The notes under the pieces: model-generated
The model's input: the letters and a program-made list of their open reading frames with translations, nothing else
Databases searched by the model: none
What the model was told of the DNA's origin: nothing
Shown: piece after piece, positions 1 through 8,650 of the stretch
Numbering within the stretch: the stretch's first letter is position 1
Layout: each line of letters starts with the position of its first letter
Made by a program: the position numbers and the translations under genes
Origin: CAVSRC01 sp963782045
GTDB taxonomy: Bacteria > Pseudomonadota > Alphaproteobacteria > Rhizobiales > Kaistiaceae
Length of the DNA stretch: 64,000 nt
Assembly (NCBI GenBank): GCA_963782045.1
Contig: CAWAIR010000033.1
Span: 169,640 to 233,639 of the forward strand
Direction: 5' to 3'

Positions 1-625
1 ATTCGAGGGGGGCAAGCTTCAGCCAGTCGCGCGCCACCCGGCGCGACCAGTCGGGGGTGATGGCCCGATCCTCGGCTGCGACGATGGAGACGGCCGGCAC
101 GGAAGGCCAGCCGGCCTGGGGCGAGCGGTCGCTCCAATAGCCCTTCTGACGGCGGAGGCGGGCGAAGGCCCAGGCGGCGCGCTCCGCGCTGGCGTCCTGG
201 TAGAGATGGCGGGCGGCGGCGTCCGCGCTCGGCCACCAGGTCAGCCGATCGGCGTCGCGGAGGAGCTCGCTGCCGAAGTCCGGCGGAGAGATGTCGCCGT
301 TGAGGCCGGCCTCGCGGTCCGCGGCGAGGCTGCTCCCCGGCCTTCTGAGGACGGCGCAGAGATAGACCAAGCCACGCAGGGGCAGGCGATCGGCGAGCAG
401 CGGCGCCACCAGACCGGCCATGGAATGGCCGACGACGATAAGGTCGCCGGGGCCGGCAAAGGCGGCGGCCGCGGTATCGGCATAGTCGACGATAGCGGCG
501 TCAGGCCGGTCGATGGGCAGATCGACGGCGCGCGCGGCGTGACCAAGCGCTGCCAGCTCGGCTATCACGAAATCCCAGCACCAGGCGCCGTGCCAAGCGC
601 CGTGGATCAGGCCGAAGGTCGCCAT
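1..625 (-). CDS. alpha/beta hydrolase (3' end beyond window)
   Basis: Reading the minus strand from the ATG at 625 gives MATFGLIHGAWHGAWCW near the N-terminus (oxyanion-hole HG motif of the alpha/beta-hydrolase fold) and the nucleophile elbow GHSMAG (catalytic Ser) about 75 residues in. The frame stays open to position 1, so at least 208 residues are present and the C-terminal catalytic His lies outside. A GGAGGGGC ribosome-binding site precedes the ATG. This resembles the small salicylate/pheophytin-esterase-like hydrolases; the substrate cannot be read from sequence. Confidence 0.85.
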   Translation of the reverse strand, partial: MATFGLIHGAWHGAWCWDFVIAELAALGHAARAVDLPIDRPDAAIVDYADTAAAAFAGPGDLIVVGHSMAGLVAPLLADRLPLRGLVYLCAVLRRPGSSLAADREAGLNGDISPPDFGSELLRDADRLTWWPSADAAARHLYQDASAERAAWAFARLRRQKGYWSDRSPQAGWPSVPAVSIVAAEDRAITPDWSRRVARDWLKLAPLE

Positions 626-722
626 CGCGGAGCCCCTCCCCACCAAGGCGGACGATAGCGGCAGGGGAGAGGCGATGCCAGCGTGGCGCGGCGGCAGCAA
701 GAGGGCCGCCGCCGCGCTTCCG

Positions 723-1205
723 TCAGGCCGTCACGGGAAGCTGGCGGACCGCCACGTTCAAGCGGTTCCAGACGTTGATGCCGGCGATCTCGAATAACAG
801 CGCGGCCAGCGCCTTTTCGCCGTACTGGCCGGCAACCTCGTCCCACAGCGCGTCGGAAACCGGATCGCTGCGGTCGGCGATCCGGGTGAGTTCCTCGGTG
901 AGCGCCAGCGCGGCGCGCTCGGGCCCGGTGAAATAGTCCGTATCGCGCCAGGCGGCAGCAGCGAAGATCCGTTCGTCGGATTCGCCGGCCTCCTTGAGCG
1001 CCCGGGCGTGCAACTGGACGCAGACGCTGCAGCCGTTGATCTGGCTTGCCCGCAAACGGACAAGCTCGCGCGTCACATGAGGCAGGTCGTCGTCTGCGAC
1101 CGCCTGGTGGAGGGCTTGCATTGCCTGCAGGGCCTGCGGAAAGACGTAAACGGGGTGCTTCATGCGTGGCTGCACGTCGTTCTCCATCGGACAAAGGTGG
1201 CTCAT
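723..1205 (-). CDS. carboxymuconolactone decarboxylase (AhpD-like) family protein
   Basis: The 160-aa product carries the AhpD-like core with the redox CxxC pair in NGCSVCVQLHARAL (C59, C62), the signature of peroxidase-related carboxymuconolactone-decarboxylase proteins. It is divergent from the ECF41 sigma factor gene at 1291. ECF41 sigma genes typically sit beside, and control, a 'COE' gene (carboxymuconolactone decarboxylase, oxidoreductase or epimerase), so this is the probable sigma target. A matching promoter lies upstream at 1263-1289. The start is uncertain: ATG 1205 has no clear Shine-Dalgarno, and internal ATGs at 1187 and 1163 are possible. A role in oxidative stress is inference from the family. 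Confidence 0.9.
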   Translation of the reverse strand: MSHLCPMENDVQPRMKHPVYVFPQALQAMQALHQAVADDDLPHVTRELVRLRASQINGCSVCVQLHARALKEAGESDERIFAAAAWRDTDYFTGPERAALALTEELTRIADRSDPVSDALWDEVAGQYGEKALAALLFEIAGINVWNRLNVAVRQLPVTA

Positions 1206-1227
1206 GGCGGCGGACAGCCGAGCGACC

Positions 1228-1254
1228 TGTCACATCGGCCGACTTTCATCCGTC
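1228..1254 (+). promoter_or_regulatory. ECF41-type promoter for the sigma factor gene
   Basis: TGTCACA (1228-1234), a 16-nt spacer, then CGTC (1251-1254) match the published ECF41 target promoter (-35 TGTCACA, -10 CGTC). It points toward the sigma gene at 1291, which suggests autoregulation. Confidence 0.75.
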
Positions 1255-1262
1255 ATCGCCAT

Positions 1263-1289
1263 GACGAAACGCGACAGGGAGATGTGACC
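1263..1289 (-). promoter_or_regulatory. ECF41-type promoter for the AhpD-like gene
   Basis: On the minus strand GGTCACA (1289-1283) is followed by exactly 16 nt and CGTC (1266-1263), one mismatch from the ECF41 consensus. It faces and overlaps the plus-strand promoter at 1228-1254 and drives the gene starting at 1205. Its -35 box covers the ribosome-binding region just before the sigma start codon. Confidence 0.7.
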
Positions 1290-1290
1290 G

Positions 1291-2160
1291 ATGGCCGAAA
1301 GGGATCTTCCGGCGGCGGCGTTCGAGGCCAATCGCGGCCACCTGAAATCAGTGGCCTTCCGCATGCTGGGCTCGCAGAGCGAGGCAGAGGACGCCGTGCA
1401 GGAGGCCTGGCTGCGCCTCAGCCGCGCCGACGCCGGCTCGGTTGACAATCTCGCCGGCTGGCTGACCACCGTGGTCGCGCGCATCTGCCTCGACATGCTG
1501 CGCCAGCGAAAATCGCGGCGCGAGGAGCCGCTGGCGTTTGACGACGCGCGGCCCGAACCGGCGGCGCAGGAGCCGGGGCTCGAGCACGAGATGCAGCTCG
1601 CCAACTCCGTGGGCCTCGCCATGCTGGTGGTGCTCAACGCGCTGGCGCCGGCCGAGCGCATCGCCTTCGTCCTGCACGACATGTTCGACCTGCCCTTCGA
1701 CGAGATCGCACCGATCATCGACCGGACGCCAGCGGCGGCGCGCCAGCTTGCCAGCCGCGCCCGCCGGCGCGTGCGCGGTTCGCCCGCGCTCGCCAATCCC
1801 GACCTCACCCGGCAGCGTGCCGTCGTGGAGGCCTTCCTGGCGGCGTCGCGCGGCGGCGATTTCGCGGGGCTGCTCGCCCTGCTCGATCCGGACGTGGTGG
1901 TGCGTGCCGACGCAGCCGCGACCCGGCTGGGGGCCACGACCGGCCTGCGCGGTGCGACAGCCGTGGCGGAGAGCCTCATGGGGCGGGCGCAGGCGGCGCG
2001 TCCGGTCCTGGTGGACGGCGGCGTGGGCATCGTGGTGGCGCCGCGGGGTCGCCTGCTCCTGGTGATCCGGCTAACCTTCGCGGATGGGAAGATCGCCGAA
2101 GCGGAAGCCATCGCCGATGCCGCGACGCTCGCCAGGCTCGACCTGGCAATCATCGACTGA
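1291..2160 (+). CDS. ECF41-family RNA polymerase sigma factor with fused SnoaL-like domain
   Basis: The 289-aa protein has sigma region 2 (about residues 10-75, SEAEDAVQEAWLRL), region 4 (about 110-160, with FDEIAPIIDRTPAAARQLASRARRR split over the helix-turn-helix) and a C-terminal NTF2/SnoaL-like extension (about 165-285). That extension is the hallmark of the ECF41 (SigJ) group, where it replaces a separate anti-sigma factor and tunes activity. The usual C-terminal NPDKL motif is not evident; the equivalent region reads ADAATL. Divergent AhpD-like gene and twin promoters in the 85-bp gap support the assignment. Confidence 0.92.
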   Translation: MAERDLPAAAFEANRGHLKSVAFRMLGSQSEAEDAVQEAWLRLSRADAGSVDNLAGWLTTVVARICLDMLRQRKSRREEPLAFDDARPEPAAQEPGLEHEMQLANSVGLAMLVVLNALAPAERIAFVLHDMFDLPFDEIAPIIDRTPAAARQLASRARRRVRGSPALANPDLTRQRAVVEAFLAASRGGDFAGLLALLDPDVVVRADAAATRLGATTGLRGATAVAESLMGRAQAARPVLVDGGVGIVVAPRGRLLLVIRLTFADGKIAEAEAIADAATLARLDLAIID

Positions 2161-2289
2161 ACCGGCAGCCAGCACAGGTTCGCGGCCCGTGCGACGTTGG
2201 CGCGCAACTTGCTCTCCCAGTCGGGCAGCGCCCAGTATGCGGAGGCGTCAGAACGCGGCGGCAACCGCCGCCTGCCTGGAGAGCAGCCG

Positions 2290-3255
2290 ATGAGCCAGTC
2301 CCTGCCGATCGTCGACATGAGCTCGCTATCAACCGGCGGGCGGCACGCCCTCAAGGCGGTTGCCGACGCAATAGGCAAGGCGGCGCGCGGCCCTGGCTTC
2401 TTCTATCTGGTCGGCCACGGCATCGACCCGTCGCTGGTCAGCGCCGTCTTCCGCGAGGCGGCGCGCTTCTTCGACCTGCCGGAGGCGGACAAGAGCCGGC
2501 AGTCGATCAGCCTTTCGCCGCACAACCGCGGCTACGTGGCGATGAAGAGCGAGAGCCTAGACCCGACCAAGGAGGCCGACCTCAAGGAGGCATTCAACAT
2601 CGGCCTCGACCTGTCGCCCAAGGACCCGCGGGTGATGGCCGGCGAACCGTTCCGCGGGGTCAACCTGTGGCCCGAGCTGACCGGCTGGCGCGAGATCATG
2701 CTGACCTATTTCAACGCGGCCTGGTCGGTCGGGCGCGACCTGCACCGGGCGATCGCCGTCGATCTCGGCGTCGGCCCCAACTTCTTCGACAAGAAGCTCG
2801 ACCAGCCGATGGCGACGCTGCGCCTGCTGCACTATCCGCCGCACCCCGACACGGCGCCGGCTGGCCAGATCGGCGCCGGCGAGCACACCGACTACGGCGA
2901 CGTCACGCTGCTGCTCACCGATTCGGCCGGCGGACTGGAAGTGAGGCAGCGCGACGGCGACTGGATCCCGGCGCCAACGATTCCCGGCGCCTTCATCTGC
3001 AACATCGGCGACTGCCTGATGCGCTGGACCAACGACGTCTACGTGTCGACGCCGCACCGGGTGGTCAATAGCGGCGGCCGCCACCGCTATTCGGTCGCCT
3101 TCTTCCTCGACCCCAACCCGGACGCAATCATCGCTTGCCTGCCGACCTGCGTGACGGAGACGCGGCCGCCGCGCTATCCGCCGGTGAGCGGCGCCGACTA
3201 TCTCTCGCAGCGGCTCGACGCCACCTACGGCTTCCGGGCGCGCTCGACCGGCTGA
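2290..3255 (+). CDS. isopenicillin N synthase-like 2OG-Fe(II) oxygenase
   Basis: The 321-aa protein has a DIOX_N-type N-terminus (IVDMSSL, then FFYLVGHGI) and the 2OG-Fe(II) core: iron ligands H199 and D201 in GEHTDYGDVTLL, distal H256 in STPHRVV, and the oxoglutarate-binding R266-x-S268 in HRYSVAFF. This supports an active, soluble dioxygenase of the IPNS/flavonol-synthase-like group; the substrate is unknown. The ATG at 2290 follows a GGAGAG site; an in-frame upstream ATG at 2197 lacks one. The gene stands alone downstream of the sigma factor gene. Confidence 0.9.
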   Translation: MSQSLPIVDMSSLSTGGRHALKAVADAIGKAARGPGFFYLVGHGIDPSLVSAVFREAARFFDLPEADKSRQSISLSPHNRGYVAMKSESLDPTKEADLKEAFNIGLDLSPKDPRVMAGEPFRGVNLWPELTGWREIMLTYFNAAWSVGRDLHRAIAVDLGVGPNFFDKKLDQPMATLRLLHYPPHPDTAPAGQIGAGEHTDYGDVTLLLTDSAGGLEVRQRDGDWIPAPTIPGAFICNIGDCLMRWTNDVYVSTPHRVVNSGGRHRYSVAFFLDPNPDAIIACLPTCVTETRPPRYPPVSGADYLSQRLDATYGFRARSTG

Positions 3256-3353
3256 AGCCGGTGGCGCGGCGGCTCGAGGCGCCGCCGGCATGACGCGCAA
3301 TGCGGCATCCCGCCATGGAAGGCGCGATTCGGCCGAGGCTTCATCGACCGGCG

Positions 3354-4172
3354 TCAAGCGCAGAGGCGCGAGCCGACGCGGCGGCCGGCGGCCGTGACGA
3401 TGCCATCGGCACCGCGGGCACCGCCTTCGTCGTCGCCGGCGATCTCGATCAGCCGCGCCCGATCGTGGATGGTGACGCGCTCGCGGCGGACGGTGACGAC
3501 GCCCTCCTCGCGCAGGCTCCTCAGCACGCGATTGACGTGGATGGCGGTGAGGCCGAGAGCGTCGGCGATCAGGTACTGGCTGAGCGGGCAGTCATAGCCG
3601 TCCGGTCCGCTGCGGCCGATGCGCGTGAGGCGGCGTTCGAGCCGGAGCAGGAGATGGGCGATGCGGGCGCGGCTGTCCCGCCGGCCGAGGTTGACCAGCT
3701 GATCGACCAGGGCCGACTGAACCTGGGCCTGGAGGCGCAGGAAGATCTCCAGGATCTCCGGCCAGAGGTGCGATGCGCGGCGGAGCAAGTCCAGCGACAG
3801 CGAACTCACCACGGCCTCGGTGATGGCTTCGACACCGCGCCCGGCGCCGGGGCGGAAGAGATCGCCGAGGCCGATGACGTTGCCCGGTAACAGAATCCCA
3901 TGCACCTGACGCTCGCCGCTCTGCAGAAGCGTGTAGGCGAAGGCCCAGCCCTCGCGCAGCACGTAGGCCGAGCGCCCGGGATCGCCGCCGCCACCGAGCT
4001 CGGTGCGTGGCCGCACGGTCACCGGCGGCCCCTGCATGGCGGCGACGATGCGCGCCTGGTCCTCGGTGAGGGGGTTGAGCGCGCCGATGCGCGCGAGCAG
4101 CGGATCGACCGGCTGGATTGCAATCGCCCTGCCGGTGGCAACGCCAACGGCAGGCACAGACGAAACGGCCAT
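3354..4172 (-). CDS. Crp/Fnr-family transcriptional regulator
   Basis: The 272-aa product has an N-terminal cyclic-nucleotide-binding-like jelly roll (GERQVHGILLPGNVIGLGDL, about residues 90-110) and a C-terminal Crp-type winged helix (LSQYLIADALGLTAIHVNRV, then LREEGVVTV). There are no N-terminal Cys clusters for an Fe-S sensor, so it is not a classical Fnr and its ligand is unknown. ATG 4172 is chosen because GGGAGCG lies 7 nt upstream; a GTG at 4196 is possible. It faces away from the secreted-protein pair on its right. Confidence 0.9.
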   Translation of the reverse strand: MAVSSVPAVGVATGRAIAIQPVDPLLARIGALNPLTEDQARIVAAMQGPPVTVRPRTELGGGGDPGRSAYVLREGWAFAYTLLQSGERQVHGILLPGNVIGLGDLFRPGAGRGVEAITEAVVSSLSLDLLRRASHLWPEILEIFLRLQAQVQSALVDQLVNLGRRDSRARIAHLLLRLERRLTRIGRSGPDGYDCPLSQYLIADALGLTAIHVNRVLRSLREEGVVTVRRERVTIHDRARLIEIAGDDEGGARGADGIVTAAGRRVGSRLCA

Positions 4173-4359
4173 GCATCGCTCCCATGACCTCGGCACCCCA
4201 GCGACGAGGACATGGCGCGCGGCAGACGGGGTTCAACCTTCGAGAAAATAATGTGCGGCGATCGCCTTTTGGCCATGATCGCGGCGGCGGCCGACGGCCG
4301 GGCAGCGCTGCTGGAACAAGGCGGCCGGTTGGGGCGACCGCCTTGTTTGATTGCGACGA

Positions 4360-4611
4360 CTAGTAGCCACTCTCCGGGTTGGCGCACTGCACCGCGCCGC
4401 CGATGGCCGAGAGCGCCTTGCCCTCGGTGGCATAGGAGCCGCCAATCTTCTGCTCGCCGCCGGTGGGCGCGCGGTCAGAGGCGAAGCAGGCGTCGGTGTT
4501 GACATCCTGGAGCACCGTCCAGGCGCCGGAGGCATGCATGGTGCGCGCATAGGCTGCCGGGGCGCTGAGAAGCGCGGCGGCCGCCAGCAGGGGGAACAGG
4601 TACTTCTTCAT
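4360..4611 (-). CDS. small secreted protein, paralogue of 4845-5090
   Basis: An 83-aa protein starting MKKYLFPLLAAAALLSAPAA has a clear Sec signal peptide with probable cleavage after AYA. The mature part contains two Cys (DACFAS and VQCAN) likely to form a disulfide, a GGSYATEGKALSAI segment, and ends in SGY. It aligns along its length with the neighbouring gene at 4845-5090. A GGAG site precedes ATG 4611. No known family is recognised; a periplasmic or extracellular small DUF-type protein is the safest call. Confidence 0.75.
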   Translation of the reverse strand: MKKYLFPLLAAAALLSAPAAYARTMHASGAWTVLQDVNTDACFASDRAPTGGEQKIGGSYATEGKALSAIGGAVQCANPESGY

Positions 4612-4680
4612 CGACTTGCTCCGTGATTGAGCTCCGCGGTTCAAGGGCGCGGGCCTCGGGTGTCGTCCCGGCAGGAACCC

Positions 4681-4738
4681 TAGGCGCGGGCCAATCGGCG
4701 CATGCTAATCTTGATTATGATGGAGAAGATTTAAGGTT
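4681..4738 (-). repeat. upstream repeat, copy 1 (58 bp)
   Basis: This stretch aligns without gaps to 5274-5331. Both begin TAGGCGCGGG, and the last 24 positions (4715-4738, containing GGAGAAGATTTAAGG) are identical. Each copy lies upstream of one of the two paralogous secreted-protein genes, so gene and control region seem to have been duplicated together. It is probably a promoter or operator, read on the minus strand. Confidence 0.6.
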
Positions 4739-4844
4739 TCCGCGGATGCCGCGGTCGGGCCAATTGCGGAAAGAGGCGGCACCGCTGCCGATGCCGCCTC
4801 CTGCCCAAAAGGTCGCGCGAGACGCGGCCCCACGGCCTTGGTGG

Positions 4845-5090
4845 TCAGTAACCGCCGAGGCTCCCGCTGCCGCAGGCGCCCATGCGATCGAGCGCGGAAA
4901 TCGCCGCGCTCTGGTTGGCGTAGGGGCCGCCCACCGTCTGCTGCTGGCCGCCGACGCCGACCTGGTGCTCCGCCTGACAGGTGTTCGAGCGCGAGTGGTA
5001 AACGATGTACCAGGGACCGCTCGCGGCGAAGGCCGCCGAAGACACGGTGAGCGCGAGAGCTGCCAGCGCAGGGAAGAGAAGCTTCTTCAT
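4845..5090 (-). CDS. small secreted protein, paralogue of 4360-4611
   Basis: An 81-aa protein beginning MKKLLFPALAALALTVSSAA (signal peptide, cleavage after AFA) with two Cys in the mature part (NTCQAE and GACGSG), a GGPYANQSAAISALDRM segment matching the paralogue's GGSYATEGKALSAI, and a C-terminal GGY. The ATG at 5090 has GGAG 8 nt upstream; an ATG at 5096 and a GTG at 5099 are alternatives with poorer spacing. Function unknown. Confidence 0.75.
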   Translation of the reverse strand: MKKLLFPALAALALTVSSAAFAASGPWYIVYHSRSNTCQAEHQVGVGGQQQTVGGPYANQSAAISALDRMGACGSGSLGGY

Positions 5091-5441
5091 TTCCATCACT
5101 CCATTGAGACTGACCCGGCGATGCCGAACTTGACGCGCCGAACGCCGGAAACCGACAGCGACCTCACGCCGATGCGGCGTGTCTTCGATGACGAAGATTT
5201 TGGGGTTGCCGATCGAGATCCGACACGACCGACGGCAGCGCTAGGCGCTTGTGTTATCGCCCGCCGGCAACGCTAGGCGCGGGGCGACAGACGCGCGCTA
5301 ATCCTGGTTATGATGGAGAAGATTTAAGGTTCGCGGACCATGCGCATCAACGTCGGAAGCGGACCGGCGCTGTGGCGCCGATCCGCTTCACGATTCACAA
5401 AATGTTGAGAGCCCGGTGACAGATCGCCGGGGAGCGGACGA
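5091..5441. other. intergenic region holding the second upstream repeat
   Basis: No gene seen. It holds repeat copy 2 (5274-5331) and a further TAGGCGC word at 5242. It separates the 3' end of the malonyl-CoA decarboxylase gene from the secreted-protein pair. Confidence 0.5.
5274..5331 (-). repeat. upstream repeat, copy 2 (58 bp)
   Basis: Ungapped match to 4681-4738, with identity over the last 24 positions. It lies about 180 bp upstream of the gene at 4845-5090, against about 70 bp for copy 1, so the spacer has diverged while the element itself has been kept. Confidence 0.6.
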
Positions 5442-6887
5442 CTACGCCTCGTGGGTGCGCGCCGCGGCGACCAGCCTGGCAGCGGCGCGGCGCTCAGACG
5501 CGGTCGGCCGTTCGCGTCGCGGCCCCTGCCGGCCGGCCGGCAGCACACGGCGCACCAGGGGCGAGGCGATCACCTCGTCGCGCTCGGCATAGGCCTCGTG
5601 GTTCCGCTCGATGGTGCGCGGATCGTAGAGGTAGTTGACCATCAGGCCATAGGATTGCTCGAGCCCCTTTGGCGAGGTGTCGCCGAGCATGTTGAGCCGC
5701 TCGAGGCGGGCGCCGTTGCCGAGATGGAAGCGGGCGACGGAATCGATGAGCTGGCCGCGGCCGTCGCGCGCCTCAAGGAAATAGGCCGAGGCGGCGGCAA
5801 GGAACGGCGGGCCGATCTGCTCGACCAGGCGCGGGTCGGCGTGCCAGCCGGGCGTGTCGAGGGCGGCAAGCGCGGCGCGGGTCTCCGGCCCGAGCGCCGC
5901 CTCCTCCTCCGCCGCCTTGCGCTCGGCGTCGAGCCAGCGGGCGAAGCGGGGCACGGGCGAGAGGGTGACGAAGGTGGTGAGGCCGGGAAACTCCTGCCTG
6001 AGGTCCTCGACCACCTGCTTGATGAGGAAGCTGCCGAAGCTGACGCCGGCGAGCCCGCGCTGGGTGTTGGAGATCGAATAGAAGACGGCGGTGGTCGCCT
6101 GCTCGGCCGTGATCGGTTCGCGGGCGGTATCGAGGATCGAGGCGATGCGACCCGGTATCTCGCGGGTGAAGGCGACCTCGACGAAGATCAGCGGATCGTC
6201 GGGCAGGCGCGGGTGGAAGAAGCCGTAGCAGCGCCGGTCGGGCGGACCCAGCCGGTTCTTGAGATCGTCCCAGCCGTGAATGGCATGAACCGCTTCGTAG
6301 CGGATGAGCTTTTCGAGCACGCTCGCCGGCGTGTCCCAATCGATCGGCCTGAGGACCAGAAAGCCGCGATTGAACCAGGCGGAAAAGAGATGGACGAAAT
6401 CGGCATCGACCGGTGCCAGCGCCGGATCGTCCTTGCAGGCGTCCATCAGCATCTCGCGCATGCGGATGAGCGCGGCGGTGCCGCCCGGGGCGACGTTCAG
6501 GCGGCGGATGAGTTCCTGGCGGCGCGGCTCGCTCGCCCGCTGGAGCCCGGCCAGCGGCCTCGGCCCGGCGGCGCCACGCCAGGCATCGATGGCCGCTTCG
6601 ATGGCCTCGTCGTCGGCGCCGAAGTGGCTGGCAAGCGCCTCGAGGAAGGTGCGCTGGGCCTCGGCGTCGGCGGCCTCGAACTCGGCAAGCAGGCGCTCGG
6701 CGAGCACCAGACCCGACGCCTCGCCGCGGCGCGACAGCAGCTCATCGCCGAGCGCGACCAGCCCGGCCCCGCCGCGGGCGGTGAGCGCCGCCAACTCGTC
6801 GCCGCGGAAGAGCGCCCGGCCACGGGCCGATATGGCGTCGAGCAACTCCGACAGGAGAGCCGACCGTGTTCGCCGCTGCGCCTTCAT
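5442..6887 (-). CDS. malonyl-CoA decarboxylase
   Basis: The 481-aa protein matches malonyl-CoA decarboxylase in length and motifs: an all-helical N-terminal domain (about 1-170) and a GNAT-fold catalytic domain with PLIFVEVAFT, GVSFGSFLIKQVVEDL, FVTLSPVPRFARWL, ARFHLGNGARLERLNMLGD and VNYLYDP. The His in FHLGNGA and a Ser in the GVSFGS region fit the catalytic pair. It converts malonyl-CoA to acetyl-CoA and CO2. ATG 6887 fits the family N-terminus; the frame is open to 7028 but that part is not family-like. No malonyl-CoA synthetase is adjacent. Confidence 0.93.
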   Translation of the reverse strand: MKAQRRTRSALLSELLDAISARGRALFRGDELAALTARGGAGLVALGDELLSRRGEASGLVLAERLLAEFEAADAEAQRTFLEALASHFGADDEAIEAAIDAWRGAAGPRPLAGLQRASEPRRQELIRRLNVAPGGTAALIRMREMLMDACKDDPALAPVDADFVHLFSAWFNRGFLVLRPIDWDTPASVLEKLIRYEAVHAIHGWDDLKNRLGPPDRRCYGFFHPRLPDDPLIFVEVAFTREIPGRIASILDTAREPITAEQATTAVFYSISNTQRGLAGVSFGSFLIKQVVEDLRQEFPGLTTFVTLSPVPRFARWLDAERKAAEEEAALGPETRAALAALDTPGWHADPRLVEQIGPPFLAAASAYFLEARDGRGQLIDSVARFHLGNGARLERLNMLGDTSPKGLEQSYGLMVNYLYDPRTIERNHEAYAERDEVIASPLVRRVLPAGRQGPRRERPTASERRAAARLVAAARTHEA

Positions 6888-7205
6888 GTCCGTTCGCCTC
6901 GCCTGTGCAGCACCGGGTGCCCGGCATCCTCGCCCTAATATGTGGCTTTCCACCGCATGACCCAAGCGGCTGCTTCGCCCGTGCACAGCAGTTGCGCTTT
7001 CCTGCTTGACTGCAACGCTGGCGCACAACCAAGATAGACCTCAAAGCGCTTTGAAGGCTTGCGTCTCGTTGGAGGACATGGCGCGCGCTTCACAAGGTCC
7101 GCGCCAAGACGGATTCAAGGCGTTTTTGGGGGAGGAACCGCGACTTCGCACGCTGGCGGAGCGTTTCTTCCTTCCTGAACCACGCTCTAGGGAGGAGACG
7201 AAAAG
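6888..7205. other. divergent intergenic region with operator
   Basis: No gene seen. It carries the palindrome at 7041-7054 between the malonyl-CoA decarboxylase gene (minus) and the sugar ABC operon (plus), and a GGAGGAG ribosome site just before 7206. Confidence 0.5.
7041..7054. promoter_or_regulatory. LacI/AglR-type operator palindrome
   Basis: TCAAAGCGCTTTGA is a perfect 14-bp palindrome with the central CG expected of LacI-family operators, and it resembles sites proposed for alpha-glucoside regulators (AglR) in alphaproteobacteria. It lies 150 bp before the sugar-binding protein gene. No LacI-family gene is in this window. Confidence 0.65.
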
Positions 7206-8483
7206 ATGAAACTTCACCAAGGACTTCTGGCCCTGGTGGGAGCGCTCGCGATTGCCGGACCCGCTTCGGCGGTGGAACTGCACATCGTTTTCGGCAACAC
7301 CGGCCAAGACCTGACCTACCTGCAGAAGCAGTTCGTCGCGTACGAGAAGATGACGGGCGACAAGGTCACCGTCGTGCCGATGCCGTCATCGACCACCGAC
7401 CAGTTCGGCCAGTACCGGCTGTGGCTGGCTGCCGGCAACGCCGACATCGACGTCTACATGACCGACGTCATCTGGGCGCCGCAGCTTGCCGACCATTTCG
7501 TCGATCTGACCGACGCGGCCAAGAAGGCCGGTCGCTCGACGAGAACTTCCCGTCGATCATCGAGTCGCAGACCGTCAACGGCAAGCTCGTCGCGCTGCCG
7601 ATCTTCACCGACGCGCCGGCGCTCTACTACCGCAAGGATCTGCTCGACAAGTACAGCAAGCCGGTGCCCACGACCTGGCAGGAGATGGCCGACGACCGCC
7701 AAGATCATCATGGACAAGGAGCGGGCGGCCGGAAACAAGGACATGTGGGGCTTCGTCTTCCAGGGCAACGCCTATGAAGGCCTGACCTGCGACGCGCTCG
7801 AGTGGGTCAAGTCCTATGGCGGCGGCCAGATCGTCGAGCCGGACGGCTCCATCACGATCAACAACCCCAAGGCGGCTGCCGCCATCGACGAGGCCAAGAG
7901 CTGGGTCGGCACGATCTCGCCGCCGGGCGTGCTCGGCTATCAGGAAGAGGAAAGCCGCGGCGTCTGGCAGACCGGCAATTCGGTCTTCATGCGCAACTGG
8001 CCCTATGCCTATTCGCTCGGCAACAGCGCCGACAGCCCGATCAAGGGCAAGTTCGACGTGGCCACGCTGCCGGCCGGCCCGGCGGCGACACGCCTCGGCG
8101 GCCACGCTCGGCGGCTGGAACCTGGCGGTGTCGAAGTACTCGCAAGAACCAGGACGCGGCGATCAAGCTGGCCGCTGTTCATGGCGTCGCCCGAGATTCC
8201 AGAAGCGGCTGCGCCATCGAGCTGTCAGCCACCTGCCGACGATCATCGTCGCGTCTATGATGATCCGGAGGTCGCCAAGGCCCAGCCGATCATCCCGCAC
8301 TGGAAGGACGTCTGCCTGAACGCCGTGCCGCGCCCGTCGGCTCCGACCAAGGGCAAGTACAACGAGGTCTCGAGCGACTTCTGGACCGCCGTGCACAACA
8401 CGCTGGCGGGCGACGGCTCCGCGGCCGACAACCTGGCGCTGCTCGAAGCCCAGCTGACCAAGCTCAAGGGCTCGGCCTGGTAG
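7206..8483 (+). pseudogene. sugar ABC transporter substrate-binding protein, frameshifted
   Basis: The N-terminus is a signal peptide (MKLHQGLLALVGALAIAGPA, cleavage near ASA) followed by an extracellular solute-binding domain (GDKVTVVPMPSSTTDQFGQY, DVYMTDVIWAPQLADHFVDL), closest by eye to the trehalose/alpha-glucoside proteins ThuE/AglE. The coding frame breaks near 7530 and returns near 7692, then breaks again at about 8095, 8139, 8173, 8199 and 8210 before recovering at VYDDPEVAKAQPI. Corrected, the protein is about 425 aa. The frameshifts are single-base and codons on both sides are intact, so sequence error is as likely as true inactivation. First gene of the operon. Confidence 0.8.
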
Positions 8484-8650
8484 GTCCGTCCGGACGTCGG
8501 CGGGCTGGCGGCCATCCGCCGGCGGCGCCTTGCGTGGAGCCGCGGCGCGGCCGGGGCAAGGCTCGGATGTCCGGCCCGTCACGCGAACTCCAAGTCGGCC
8601 GATGGACGCAGACATGCCGCGGCTGCGCATCGGCATGGAGCGGATGCTCG

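Noticed and set aside
5451..6938. 495-aa plus-strand open frame opposite malonyl-CoA decarboxylase
   Set aside because: No recognisable motifs, while the minus strand encodes a full conserved enzyme.
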